A stretch of DNA of 64,000 nt from Rotaria sordida. Taxonomy: Eukaryota > Rotifera > Eurotatoria > Philodinida > Philodinidae. The position numbers and the translations under genes are program-made. The DNA is taken from NCBI GenBank assembly GCA_905250125.1, contig CAJNOL010000066.1, positions 117,227 through 181,226 on the forward strand, read 5' to 3'. Each line of letters begins with the position of its first letter. Position 1 is the stretch's first letter. Below, in pieces: positions 1-12,066 of this stretch. The notes below the pieces were generated by a model, which was given only the letters and a program-made list of their open reading frames with translations, was not told where the DNA came from and made no database searches.

Positions 1-691
1 TTTATAATAATGTCTACAAGTGAAAATTAGGATTGAATGATCAAACATATTTAGTTATAAATGAAAGAATATTTTTTTTATTATTCCATAGAGACATGTT
101 AGACTAAGAATATAATGATAAATTATTTAAATAATAGTTCTTTGTGCTCTGATAAAGAAAACTAAATTAATGTCAACAAAAAGCCAACATAGTTTTCTCT
201 TAAGATTAATCAGGTTTTCATGACTATGTTAAAAGAAAAATATTTTCTTATTATTTTTATTAGAAAGGATATTTTGAACGAACCTTTTGGAAACCTAATA
301 TGTATATATATATATACGTTCCGTTTTGAATCAACTCGTAATTAATTTGCGCATCTCTCTTATAATGCTGTTATGATTTGTGGTAGCACACAGACTGTTA
401 ATCTGTTACATTACCCATCCGTATTATGAGCATGTGAGTGTAGCTGAAGAGAAGACTTACGCTCATCCACTCTCTCAAGATTATCATTCGCTGAAATACT
501 TTTAGACATTTTGTAGAATAGATATGAATAAATATATCCTATCAGGATTTCGAAAATTTCCTTTATTTTCTTAAAAGTAATTCCGTTCTCAAGTGGTTAA
601 ACATTTGAAACTAGTATTATGAAATATTTAAAATTTATAATTTACGAAAGTAATAAAAATATAAGCCAAAATGGAAAATGATGTTTATATA
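1..691. other. AT-rich non-coding stretch
   Basis: I see no coding region and no recognisable domain on either strand. A tRNA-Asn-like anticodon hairpin near 390-406 was examined and rejected. Confidence 0.5.
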
Positions 692-1838
692 AGGGTAGTC
701 CATACGTAGCTTTACGAGAAAAAAACTTGAATAGTTCCACTCTGTTCCACTCTATAGAACTAATTTTTTCCCTGTGATAGAGGAACCTTCAGAGTTTTTT
801 TCCGTAAGAACTTTATGGTCTCGCAGATAAGGTTCTCAGCGGGTACGACGTTTAACAATCAGATCCGAATCAGAGCTAATCGACATTCGACAGATACTTT
901 CACAGTCATAGAACGATATTCAAACTTATATTTTATATGAAAAAGTATACTATTTAGTTGCTTCCATAAATAGCAACAAAAACAAAAGAGATCATCTTAA
1001 ATTCCACAAAAAACTAACTAATTCAGGATTTATTTGATGTCTTTAAGCTTCTTAAATCTGATCGTTTTACTAAGTATACATTTTCTTGTTGCTGATGACA
1101 TTGGAATGGAATGCAATGTGTTGATGCCAAATGTCATAAGTGTGGATACATACATAGATACTTTTTCTATTGCGATAATACATGTTCATCTGTTGCATAA
1201 TTTATTTTCCTCTTTATATATTTAGTTACTTAGTGATATAGTTCATCATCGGCTGTAGGTGAATTTTCATTAAAAACGAATTCTTTCAGTAAAACAGTAT
1301 TGTTTCGATCTTTGCGACCTATTCTCAATAGGAGTTTGAAAAAGTAGCAATATTTTGAAACATTGAAATCTCATTAATTGCTGGATCAGGTGTCGGATAC
1401 CCTACTTGATTGTAGGACGCTACTTATAGGTCATAATATAAGTCTAAAATTTCGAAGTATATTTTTTCGAAACCTCTATAAAAACGAGCACCAGCAAGGA
1501 TAATAAAAGTAACCCTGGCTGTCACGTTATTGTACTTAAGAAAAGACAAATATCTATATCGATGTTGAGAGAGAAAAAAAAAACATCATGCATTACACAA
1601 CAAATCATGAAGGACGAATGTATGGACATGCGAATCTGTTAGAGTAATATTTAGTAATGTAAAACATAGAAATTCATTATTGATGTCAATGATGATACTT
1701 CAAAGTAATATTTATAAATGTTGTTTTTATAGAAAAAAGCTCTGAAGTCTCCTCTATCGCAGAAAAAAAATTACCCCCGTACAGTGGAACAGAGTGTAGA
1801 TATTCAAATGTGTTATCGTAAAGCTACTTAAGGGTCCA
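692..1838. mobile_element. Element bounded by ~110-bp inverted repeats (non-autonomous DNA transposon-like)
   Basis: The left arm (about 692-803) and right arm (about 1735-1838) are imperfect reverse complements. Both contain GTAGCTTTACGA, an ACTCTGTTCCACT segment, a run of T, and a GATAGAGGA block followed by TTCAGAG. The roughly 930 bp between them has no convincing protein; a 63-codon open frame at 1034-1225 resembles nothing I know. Long inverted repeats around non-coding DNA fit a non-autonomous DNA transposon or decayed fold-back element. The tips are divergent, so I cannot name a target-site duplication or superfamily. Confidence 0.6.
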
Positions 1839-2857
1839 CTCGATGTAATTGATTTCGAGAGGTCCTTTTCTTTATTGATGGGCATGTTTAATAAAATTTT
1901 GCTTTTTTTTTTGTTACAAAACTACTCGACTCTATTCTTGCTGAGACACTTTACATATTAAATAATCATCTTTACACAAAAGAATGTCGTCGTTATGTTT
2001 GAGTAATAAAATATAAATTCTAAAGATTCAATATTTATATGTTAAGTGCCTGTTGATCTTATCTAGAGAGAGTAAACTCAAATTTGACAAGATATATTAA
2101 TATGCGTTTTGATACTTTAAATGTTTTATTATTAATAACTGCCTTCTTCATGTTTTATAACAGTGCTATTAACATAAGAATGTGATGATCAAATATTCAC
2201 ACTTGACCATAAAATTATATTTTCTGATAAAATAGATTAACAAAAAGCATTTTGTTTCAATGGTTTATTTGTCACTTATTCTAAGTCACTAGTTACACAA
2301 ATAATCATTCTAGACGTTTGTTCACTTGAGATCTTCTAGAAAATATCAAAAGCTATGAGTTCTGATATTCTTTTCGAATATGGGATTAGAAATTTTGTTT
2401 CAGCTGTTGTTCGAGAATAGTGAAATCATTTTTAAAAGTTTCAAAAATTTAGTTTGGACGGAACTTGTGGGCTGACGTTTTCGGTGAACATGTTTGCTCA
2501 TTTTGGCCTGCTTGAAAGATATTTTAGATGAGCCAAAGAATATAGATCGCGACTAGAATTTGAATATGGGCATAGAAATGTTGTATCTATTTTTATGGGA
2601 TGTTTTGAAAGACTTGAAAAATTATTGTTAATGGTGAGCAAACAGGTTTTTGTTTACCGTATAAGTTTTCTTTCGAATATGCCAAAAAATTGTCGGAGTC
2701 AGTCGTTTTGCACAGCGAACACTTCTTTACAAAATGTTGTATTGAGCTGAACTGTAATTTTGACTCAAGCGTTGCTTCAAGAGTTCCTTTCAACATAAAA
2801 TAGTTGTCGATTTTTCAAAAATGAGTATTTGGCAAAAACAAAAATTGAGGTGCGTTG
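1839..2857. other. Non-coding stretch containing one arm of an inverted repeat
   Basis: No gene seen. About 2380-2464 is the reverse complement, imperfectly, of about 3585-3668; both contain GAAATTTT, a TTCGA(G/A)A(A/T)AGTGAAAT block and TTAGT(T/C)TGGACGGAA. The pair flanks the piggyBac remnant, so that element probably inserted into an older fold-back repeat. Confidence 0.5.
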
Positions 2858-3466
2858 TTAACCCTTTAAGTACCGGATTATTTTTATATAATAAAACTTT
2901 TTATAATTTCAAACTAACGTTTATTTCGCAAAAAATATCACAAAGTACATGAATTAAAATGCTGGTAGAGTGTGATAGTCTTTAAAACGATCCATAAGAC
3001 ACAATTCTACATCACATTCAATGCATTCATACGAAGTATCTCTTCTCACAGTATTGGCACAAACGTAACATTTTCTTCTTGGATTTAGTTGAGTCTCTGT
3101 TGATTCAAAGTGCGAAGGAAACTGTTATCCAATGTGATCAATTGATCAGAATCTTTACTATAGATAACACTCTTGAATGACTGTGTTAATATGAAAAATC
3201 CCGTTGATAACGATTATTCTTTCTTGGGAAATGTTGTCCAATGACTTATGTTCTAATTCATTGAATCATATAGTGGTCGATAGAAATATTAGGGAGCAAC
3301 CAATATTCATCACTAGGTACAGATAGTCTTAACCGTGCAAATATCCTAAATGCAAATATTCATGTAATTCATATCATAAAATAATCAAACGATCATGTTT
3401 TCTAAAGTTATTCAGACCCTAAACTATCAGGACGCGAATTCGTGTCGCCGGTACTCAAAGGGTTAA
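2858..3466 (-). mobile_element. piggyBac-type transposon remnant with TTAA target sites
   Basis: The element is flanked by TTAA on both sides (2858-2861 and 3463-3466). The ends just inside are inverted repeats: CCCTTTAAGTACCGG on the left and, read inward from the right, CCCTTTGAGTACCGG. TTAA duplication and CCC-starting termini are diagnostic of the piggyBac superfamily. Only about 600 bp remain, too short for the roughly 550-600-residue transposase, so this is an internally deleted copy. The interior keeps the transposase C-terminus on the minus strand. Confidence 0.87.
2954..3125 (-). pseudogene. piggyBac transposase C-terminal cysteine-rich fragment
   Basis: Reading the minus strand toward the TAA at 2954-2956 gives about 57 residues with the pattern C-x2-C, then C-x2-C-x4-LC, ending in DYHTLPAF. 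This matches the C-terminal cysteine-rich domain of piggyBac transposases, which binds the element's own ends. The RNase H-like catalytic core with its aspartates is absent. The position inside CCC...GGG ends with TTAA flanks agrees. The upstream edge of the fragment is approximate. Confidence 0.8.
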
Positions 3467-3689
3467 AGGACAAAAAAAACTTGAAATAGTGCATTTTTTA
3501 GGAAAACTTCTGATCTACAAGCTGATATATAAATAAAGATCCCAACTTGTAGTTTCAAATAGAAATAATGAATATAAAAATACCTTTCCGTCCAGACTAA
3601 TTTTTTTGGCCTCTGAAAGACTATTTCACTACTTTCGAACAAAAACTCAGAGAAAATTTCTAATGTGGGAATCAACTGAACTGGTACCC

Positions 3690-4275
3690 ACAGTTTGGGC
3701 TTATATTTGGTTCACAAAGACGTCGCATTAAGACTAGAAAAATTCTAAAAGGGTTCGTGATCATGAACCTGTGGAGCCGAATTATGAGCGTTTTACTAAA
3801 TTTTCGATTCCGCTTTAGGTATTTATCGAAAAATCAAATAACGATGTTTCGATCTGAAATTTCGCTCATAAACAGTTTGAATAATTAGTAGAATATCCTG
3901 AACGTTTTAGCCGAAAAGAATGTTTCTTTGTCGAGATATTGAATTTTCCAGTAAACTCGATTTCTGTAGAAAGGGACCATTTTTTGGATATTCAATATGT
4001 CGATAAAGGAACGTTCTTTTTTCGGCTGAAACTTTCAGAATACTCTCATAGTCACCAGATCTATCTATGAATAAAATTTCAGATCGAAATTCCATTATAT
4101 GATTTTTTGGGTAAAAACCTAAAGCTGGATCGAAAATTCAGTGAAACGGTCATAACTCGGCTCCAGAAAGCTATAGATCCGAACCCTTTCAGGATTTTTC
4201 TAGTCGTACCAAGACCTTCTTATGAACCCAGCACGAGCTCAAATAGCGGGTCTCAACTCGAGTAGTTCCCACGTA
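3690..4275. repeat. Fold-back (hairpin) repeat
   Basis: The segment folds on itself around 3980. Left-arm landmarks and their right-arm reverse complements include TTTCGATCTGAAATTT (near 3846) against AAATTTCAGATCGAAA (near 4075), AGCCGAAAAGAA (near 3910) against TTCTTTTTTCGGCT (near 4014), and ATTTTCGAT (near 3800) against ATCGAAAAT (near 4130). Nothing is encoded. It resembles longer fold-backs near 24.0-24.4 kb and 29.0-29.6 kb. Confidence 0.7.
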
Positions 4276-4635
4276 AGCCTATATTCGAAAAGAGCACAAA
4301 ATCATAGGTTTTGATTCGTCGAAAATACTTTCTAACGAGTCAAAAGTGAAGAAATATCTTGTCTAAAAACTTTCCGATCATCTATTGTTCTAAAAAAATA
4401 CACAGAAAGCTTAATCATCGCAACCATTCTTCAGATATTCACTTTAAGATTATTCATATATCAATTCATAAAAACACATTATATCTTCAATTGTACATTG
4501 TCAATTTATTGATTAGATAAGACAAAAAGAAACAAAGATAAACTAAATTTAATTCAACTTATAAAATAACTATTAGTTATAAAAAAAAACGTATCAAAAT
4601 TGTCTTTCACTTATAAATCAAAAGAAGTATATATA

Positions 4636-5190
4636 TTCAAGGTGATTTAAAAGTAACTCCCTATTTTAAATTCTTTATTACTCTCAAACAATAAAACATA
4701 TCGTCCTGATTTTTTTACCATTTTAAAGCATGGACTATGGCATTTTGTTCTAGATGAAAAAAAAGTCGGTTAATTGTTTGACTGTCTAAGATCAAACCAG
4801 ATTTTTGTCTTGACAATATCTGGAAACTCTCATTATTCTTAGTAGTTTATTATTCTTGTACTAGAACCATGATGTGGGTGTGTATTTGAAGTTGTGATGT
4901 GTGTCTGGACAATGCAAAAATTTTCACCCAAATCCACACACTCACATCTTGGCTTTAGTACAAGAATAATAAACTACTAAAAATAATGAGAGTTTTCAGA
5001 TATTGTCAAGATAAAATTCTGGTTTGATCTTAGAAAGCAAAACAATCAATCGACTTTTTTTTCATCTAGAACAAAATGCCATAGTCCATGCTTCAAAATG
5101 GTAAAAAAAATCAGGACGATATATTTTGTTGTTTGAGAGTAATAAAGAATTTAAAATAGGGAGTTACTTTTCAATCACTCTGTATATCAT
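4636..5190. repeat. Long, well-preserved fold-back element with ~240-bp arms (mariner-like tips)
   Basis: The left arm (about 4638-4875) and right arm (about 4945-5188) are close reverse complements, sharing for example AAAAGTAACTCCCTATTTTA at the outer ends and TAATAAACTACTAA at the inner ends. The outer tips read about CAAGGTGATTTAAAAGT and CAGAGTGATTGAAAAGT inward, next to TA dinucleotides, which suggests a Tc1/mariner-type non-autonomous element; that assignment is inference. The roughly 80-bp loop holds GATGTGGGTGTGT on one side and CCACACACTCACATC on the other. It lies just beyond the innexin stop codon. Confidence 0.8.
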
Positions 5191-5213
5191 TATGAAATAT
5201 TCATATGTTTATA

Positions 5214-6526
5214 TTATACATCAGAACCATCATGAATTTTGCGATACAATAATTCATCAAGTATTTCAGCAACAATAAGTGTATTTGCATTAGCTTCTAT
5301 AATCCATAAAGCAAATATATTATCCATAGGAAAATATCGAAGAAAATGTCGAAATTGTCCTTCATTTGATACACGACTTTTAACAATTAAATCTAAATGT
5401 TGAACAATAAAAACATTACGTGAATGACGCACAAATAATCGATAAATTAAACGTAAGCTATCAATTATTGTTATTATTAATAATAACCAAAACCATAACC
5501 AAAGAATAAAATACATTTTTTCAATAAATATATTTATAACAAGTATACATTCAACTGTATAATAATGACGTTCACCTAATTCACGTATATGAAAATCACA
5601 TAATGTTATACGTGGAAACAATTTACTTTCTGGTAATGAAAAACCAGAAAATAATGCTCCTAATGCATTAAGACCATATTGTAAATAATTTACATCATGA
5701 TAACTAAGAAAATATTGTAGAAAAAATATTTGTAATATTAAATTGATTATATAAAGAAATTTAATAAAAAAGTAAAAGCAAACAAGTGATGCGCCTGTAC
5801 GAGCTTGACAAAATAAACGACATTGATGATTCATATGTTGAATAGCAGATGATTTATCACGTTTTGGAGGATTGACATACTCATCATATCGTTGTAGACA
5901 GTCAGAAACATATTGCACAACTAATCATATCAATAACAGATAAAATTTTCATCATAATATATATATATATGTAATATGATACTACCTGAGCTGCGATCGT
6001 CATCATGATCAAATGATTCATATTTATTTGCTGCATCAACTAAATTTTCAAGTGATAAACCAATTTTATCATTAAATGATTGCCATATAATACGTGGTAA
6101 ACTAAAAAAAAGAGCTTGCAATAAAAGAACAAAATTAATCCATTGATAATATTTAAGTGTTCGTTCACGTCGTAAATTATAATCTTGTGGAATTGATTGA
6201 TGTTTTGGTACATGATATGTATTTTGTATATAACATAAACGATTGGTAAAAGTTTCATATGCTGAAGTAAATTGAGCAGGAACCCAACATTCTAATGGAT
6301 CACCTAAAAATAATAAATGAATTATCTTTATTATTTTCTAATTTCATATATTTGTTTGCATCTTACCAGCATATTGATATGTTGAAATAGCAATACAAAA
6401 GCATACTAAAATAGCAACTGTATATCGATTGTGAAGTCTATCAACGGGTAAATCATCATAATGGTTTTCATCCTTTTTTCCTCCAGCAAATCGTTTAGCG
6501 TTATCGATAACTTCAGTAAAATCCAT
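5214..6526 (-). CDS. Innexin gap-junction protein, 3 exons
   Basis: Innexins form invertebrate gap-junction channels in the plasma membrane that pass ions and small molecules between cells. Exons 6367-6526, 5986-6303 and 5214-5920 join in phase to give 394 residues, a usual innexin length. The N-terminus has the signature DDLPVDRLHNRYT (about residues 24-36), followed by four membrane segments. The first extracellular loop has two cysteines (ECWVPAQF and NRLCYIQNTY), then comes the innexin signature YYQW before the second membrane segment. The second loop has TLCDFHIRELG and YTVEC. Both introns are short (62 and 65 bp) with GT/AG ends. The start is the first ATG of exon 1; an (AT)n tract lies about 100 bp upstream. 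Which paralog it is cannot be decided here. Confidence 0.95.
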
Positions 6527-6624
6527 TGATAAAAATCAATATTATTCTTTTTATTCATATGTCATATCGTTGATCTGAAAGAAATAACGTATGCCATTTC
6601 ATTAGCAAGCAGACACACATACGC

Positions 6625-6660
<36 letters not shown>

Positions 6661-9600
6661 ACAAGAAAAACAAGAACGAGTTTTGTAAAAAAAAAAAAAA
6701 GGTTATCCCATATACACAGCTTGTCACCATCATCGTGTTATGATGTAATCGGCATGGCAGTTAGATCCGACAACGACACAGCTGTTTATACTATTCGAAG
6801 AACGACCATGAAATTGTATGAGCATTATTTATATAGTTATAAATCAAAATGAAAAGAGTTAGAAAAAACATATTGAGGGTTTACTTGTAAAAAAAAGATT
6901 TTTTATTGTATTTTAACATCAAAAGAAATTCATTAATATACTGACGGGGAATAGTCATAACCATATTATAGAGCATCGTTCGTTTTTTTTTTCTAGTTAC
7001 CTGTGAAAAAGAAATATATGAAAAGAAAGAAAAAAAAATAGATGAATGGTACAGAATAAATAAAAGAGATGTGATCCAATACCTTGGCGTACGAACGTAA
7101 TGCACAGAAATCAAGTAAAATGGTCACGCATTTACTTGCATACAAAGGAAACGAAAAAAAAATATTAATGCACAGAAAAAAAAAGAACGCAAAAGAACAG
7201 AATACAGTAAGAATGAATCTAATTTTAGGCCAACTTTGCTCCTTCGCTTACAATAAAAGTACTAGATCGATTTATTTTATGCATTCATTAGTTTTGCTGC
7301 TAGGAATAATTAGTGAAGAACAGAATAAAAGAAAGAACATGCACTTCTTATATCGAACCAATTATCGCAAAGAAAATAAGGCGATTATTTGATTTTGCGA
7401 AGGTCACTAACTTGAAAAAAAAAGCGATGATATATCTTTACAAATCTATTTATCATTTAAAAAACAAATTACTAAAATATTTCGATATGAATACACCGAT
7501 TGATCAAATCTCTATTTATACTATATTGGCAATCTTTACAAAAAATTAGTTTTTGCATCAAGGATTAGAATTAGAAAAAAAAACGCAACGATAATTATAT
7601 CACTTCATCACATATCATGATATATAATCTCTTAACAAATTTCATTGATATATATATAACAAACAAATGATAAATAGGTTTTTTTCTTTTCTTTTTGAAA
7701 GGTCATAGAAGCTTAACTAATCAAAGGATATAGCAGCTGCTTTATATCTCAATGTACATGATCTAGAAGAACTGACGTCATTTCTGATAAATAAGATAAC
7801 TTCTTAAACGTTACAAAAATATTCATTGTATGATTTCGAATATTATTCAAATTTTCAAAAAATGAAAATTCTCAGATTCTTCTCTGCTTATATGAATCAT
7901 TTCTGGCAAAATGGAACATATCCATCCTTCAATTAACCTTGATATAGTACAAAGATTAATTTGCTGAATAAATTTTTTTAACATACATATATGTAAAAAT
8001 ATTAGCTCTTTCAGCTGACTATTAATAAAAAAAGTAACTAGCAAATATCTATCTAACTATAGAAGAAAAAGAAATTTGAAAACTTTAAGATAGACTCTAC
8101 GGTACAAATCGCATATATGGTAGAATGTTCAACAAGATCGAACTCAAAAAATCTTCCCCTTAAAAACCGGTTTTCTAGATATCCTATCAAGTTCAAAAAC
8201 AAAATTTTTCTCTTTATTATCATCTGGAGATTCTGAAGAAGGATTTGTACCGTTTGGAATTGGTTTTGAATTTCTCATTCGATTATAAGAGGATTTCTTT
8301 GTTTGTAGATTTGCCGACAGTCATGTGGATAACGAAAAGTAAATCGATTTTTTTGAAAAATCTAGGTATAGTCAGAAAAAACTTTGGATAGAGATTTTGT
8401 CACCTTAGAAGTTCTCTACAAAATATACTATTGGGTTATCAAAAGTGATGTTTCAATTCGAAATTTTTTTTAAACTAAAATACATGAAGTGAAAATCAAT
8501 ATCGTTTTTTTTGTGTCATATCCTTAACGCTGGTTTTTTACTGGTAACTCTTTTGAACAATGGTTTCTAGTGCTGATTTTTTCAGGATATCAAGAGCAAT
8601 TTAGAATATAATATACTTGAAAATTTATGTATTAATAAACTTTCTACAATAAATGTTTTGTTTCCACTTTGTTTTTCTTAATACATTTATTACAAAGAAA
8701 TAAAATGAATTATACTTTGAAGATAGTGCGTTAGCCGAAAATTTTCTCATAAAATGTTTATTTACTTGTGGTTCTTTGAGTGTTATCGATGAGTCAAATA
8801 CTATCAGCTTAGACATTTTGTTTCAATTTTTGCTCAGAATTATTGAAATAATTTTTGAAAGATTCAAAAAAAATACTTTGTATGGAAAATTTTTCTACGC
8901 ATTAATTTTTACTAGTTTCACTATTGCAACTCGAAAGTAAAAGTTTGAACTTTTATTAATATATCAGCTTATAGAGCAGAAACTACTCGACGAAATGTAC
9001 TCTTTATGTTTCATTTTTGTTTTTCGACATAGCATTTCAATTTTCATTTTTTTTAAACTCTCATTTTTTTTAAAAATCGACGTTCGATATAGAAAGAGGC
9101 TTTTGATCAAATGACTAGGACTTAGAGTTCAATAAAATATTTTGTAAAGAATCATCTATTCGACAAAACGATTAACTTCGATAATTTTTAATATCTTCGA
9201 AATGTGACTTATAGGGGTTAGCATAAGCCTGCTAGTTTACCATTCACATAGAGACAAGCCTCAATAAAAGTAGTTTTTATGAATCTTTCAGATCTTGTCG
9301 CTGTTCCTATCGTAAGATACGACGATGATAATAGCGTGTCTTTTACATCATTCATATAAATCGACAAATTTGATGTTCTTCTATCAGGATAGAAGAAAAA
9401 CAAAAGACCTCAAAAAATCAAGTTTTCTGTTATCACGACATTCATTTAAAAAATACACTAAAAATGCATTATCTTCGCAGTGATCAACTAAAGATATGAA
9501 CTCTTTTCAGACTATTCACAGCTCATTTGAATCTACATAGTGTACATAACCTCAACTCAAAAGCAAATTGGAAACTTTCCTCATAAGCTCACGCTCAGTA

Positions 9601-12066
9601 ATTGCACTAAATTCTTGTCCTAATCTATAGCTCTTAGCTCGTTGAAAATACTCTCAAGAAAATAAAAAATAAATAAAGATGTAATCTTAAAACTTTCCGT
9701 TTACCCTTTATTTAATAATGCTCATGAGAAATAATTCAAAATTTATTAATCATTTTCATTATAGGCTGCAAATTATTTATTATTTGGAAAAATGATTATG
9801 AACAATTTCATGTGTTAAAGATAAATCGAGTTTTTATTTCATATGATTGTATTATTTATCTATGCACTTCATCGCGATCGTTATCATTTTTTTCAATAAG
9901 AAAAAAGAAATGGTTTCTATCAATTCCCATTTGATTTATTGCAGTAGTGACATATCATATTCTGTTAGTCTATGTAGTTATATTGACATGAATCATAAAA
10001 TCATTTATTTTAAATAAAGACCTTTCTTTCATGATTTTCAAAAAAAAAGTGCGATTTTTTTGTTTTTTCATATTTTATATGAATAATTCATTCAATTTAA
10101 TCTTTGTATTAGCTATCATATTGAATACCTTTTATTTAGATATAAAATCACTGGGGTTTTTTTTTCGATAATGAAATATCTACAATATTAAATCCCTTCT
10201 AATATTACTTTCTTGAGAAATTACGTTGAAATGGAATTTTCCCAGAATAATATATATTAATTAAGAGATATTCCTAGCTATACTTATAGATATGAGAGAT
10301 TTGCTGCCTTTGAAAAAATGGAGAACGCTATTTAAATGAATAGCATCATTGTAATACACTGTGATGCGCATTAATCAACGAAGACTAATCGGATAGATAC
10401 TTTGGATATAAATATAAAAAAAGATCCTTGTAACCTCGAAGAAACATGCAACAATTGCAATATGTTGTCTGCTGAATAAATAACTCCAATATATTATATT
10501 TTTTCTCCAGTGAGTATCTTTGAGCTCTCATAGGTTCAAAAGGTTATTGAAATTTAATTGATACATTCAGCTGAAAATCAATGTTTGATTCAATATGTAA
10601 ACAGTATATCAACATAATGAATTAATATTAGAACATAGGATAAAATTTCATTGATTTGGATACGAATAAAATTCTTCTAAATAATCCTATGAAAAACAAA
10701 TTGAAAAAATTATTGCTTATTAATAATCCAATAGAATTCTTTGATTCGATGAATAATTTCAAAGAAGAACAAAACTGATTTCTATGCTAGAAATCATTTT
10801 AACATCTTAGAGATATGAATCATGACTGGAAATGGTTCAAAATCATCAGAAACCATTAGAAATCAATGGAAGTTACTCTAAATCATAGAAAACTTGCAGT
10901 AATAAAATTAAAAATAAAGACTTAATTTCTATTGTTTTTGTTTCATTTCTTAGAGAAATCAGTCTGTTCTTCCGTGAATAATATGCAAGTCGTTAGCAAT
11001 GAACTTCAATAATAATTATAATGAAAACTCAACATAAAGTATCATATCTTAAATCATTAATCTAATTCAATCAGTAATTTATTTAATTTTATTCATTTTT
11101 TTTTTCATCATGAAAAGATGTTATTAAGACATTGTAAGAATTATGTTATGCTTATTAGTATTTCATTTCCTCAATTCAATAACATCCTTCTTCATAGAAA
11201 ATAGGATCGTACAATCGAAACAAAAGTGATTAATTCAATAATAATAAACAACTTTTTTTCATTGTGAAGGTAAAAATATTAAATTCTCATTCGTCTAAAC
11301 TGAAATTTACAATTTCTCATTTTTTTTTAAAACTCTTTTTCTCAATATTCAATTATTGTTCTCTTATATTTTATATATATTTTAAAAAGAGAAATACTGT
11401 AACTACTGCTCTTAAACTTCCACTGTTTACTGTTATTCCACCATAAAAAGAAACAAAGTGCAAAAACAAAAAAGAAAATGAAATGAAAAAAAAAACAAAT
11501 ATATAGAGATGAACATGCACAGGCACGATGTGATATACATACACATATAAACATACAAGCAAAAATTCAGCATTTATGTTCTTTAATTCAATAACAAATA
11601 AAAACAAACAAATAAAATAAGATATTATGTTAAACGAGATGTATGAAGATATGCCTTACTATGCATATAAGAAGTGAAAAAGAAATTGTTTTGGAAAATG
11701 ATTGTGATTCTAACTTCACTTTAAATATTAAATTTATTTCTTTTCACTTATTCATACATTTCTTTATTTTGTCAACATAATTCTTTTCTTATAAGCTAAT
11801 CATCAGCAATTATATTTAAACAAAGAAAAAATAAAATAAAATAAAGAACAACATATAGCTCAATTTCCTAGATTAATTTTTTTGTCGTCGTTTTCTTTCT
11901 TTTTTTTTTCTTATATGGATTTCATTAATCACAGATGCGCACCGTCAGAAAAAAGAACTTAGTATTTGTTCAAATATATGAATAAACGAGAAAAAAAACA
12001 GAATCATATGGTAAAGCTTTCACTTGTTTTCGTTCGATCATGTCCATATATACAGAATGCAATTTT
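6527..12066. other. 5.5-kb intergenic region
   Basis: No gene is supported. Near 6626-6650 is an (AT)n microsatellite upstream of the innexin start. Around 8820-8890 a segment resembles the inverted-repeat arms at 2380 and 3640, so another degraded member of that family is likely here. Around 10770-10900 there are short imperfect repeats around AAATCAT and AGAAA. The open frames here are short, low-complexity and without family resemblance. Confidence 0.5.

Noticed and set aside
366-410. tRNA-Asn-like anticodon arm (ACAGA-CTGTTAA-TCTGT, anticodon GTT)
   Set aside because: The five-base stem and loop are perfect, but there is no proper D arm spacing, no T arm and no acceptor stem around it.
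1034-1225. 63-codon frame with a hydrophobic start
   Set aside because: It lies inside an inverted-repeat element, has no domain and no splice partners.
6655-7549. Several Lys-rich open frames on the plus strand
   Set aside because: Poly-A-driven low complexity, no family resemblance, and they overlap each other in different frames.
11342-11607. Minus-strand hydrophobic open frames with Cys/His
   Set aside because: Two overlapping frames of the same AT-rich DNA; composition is phenylalanine-rich as expected from T runs, with no real membrane-protein pattern.
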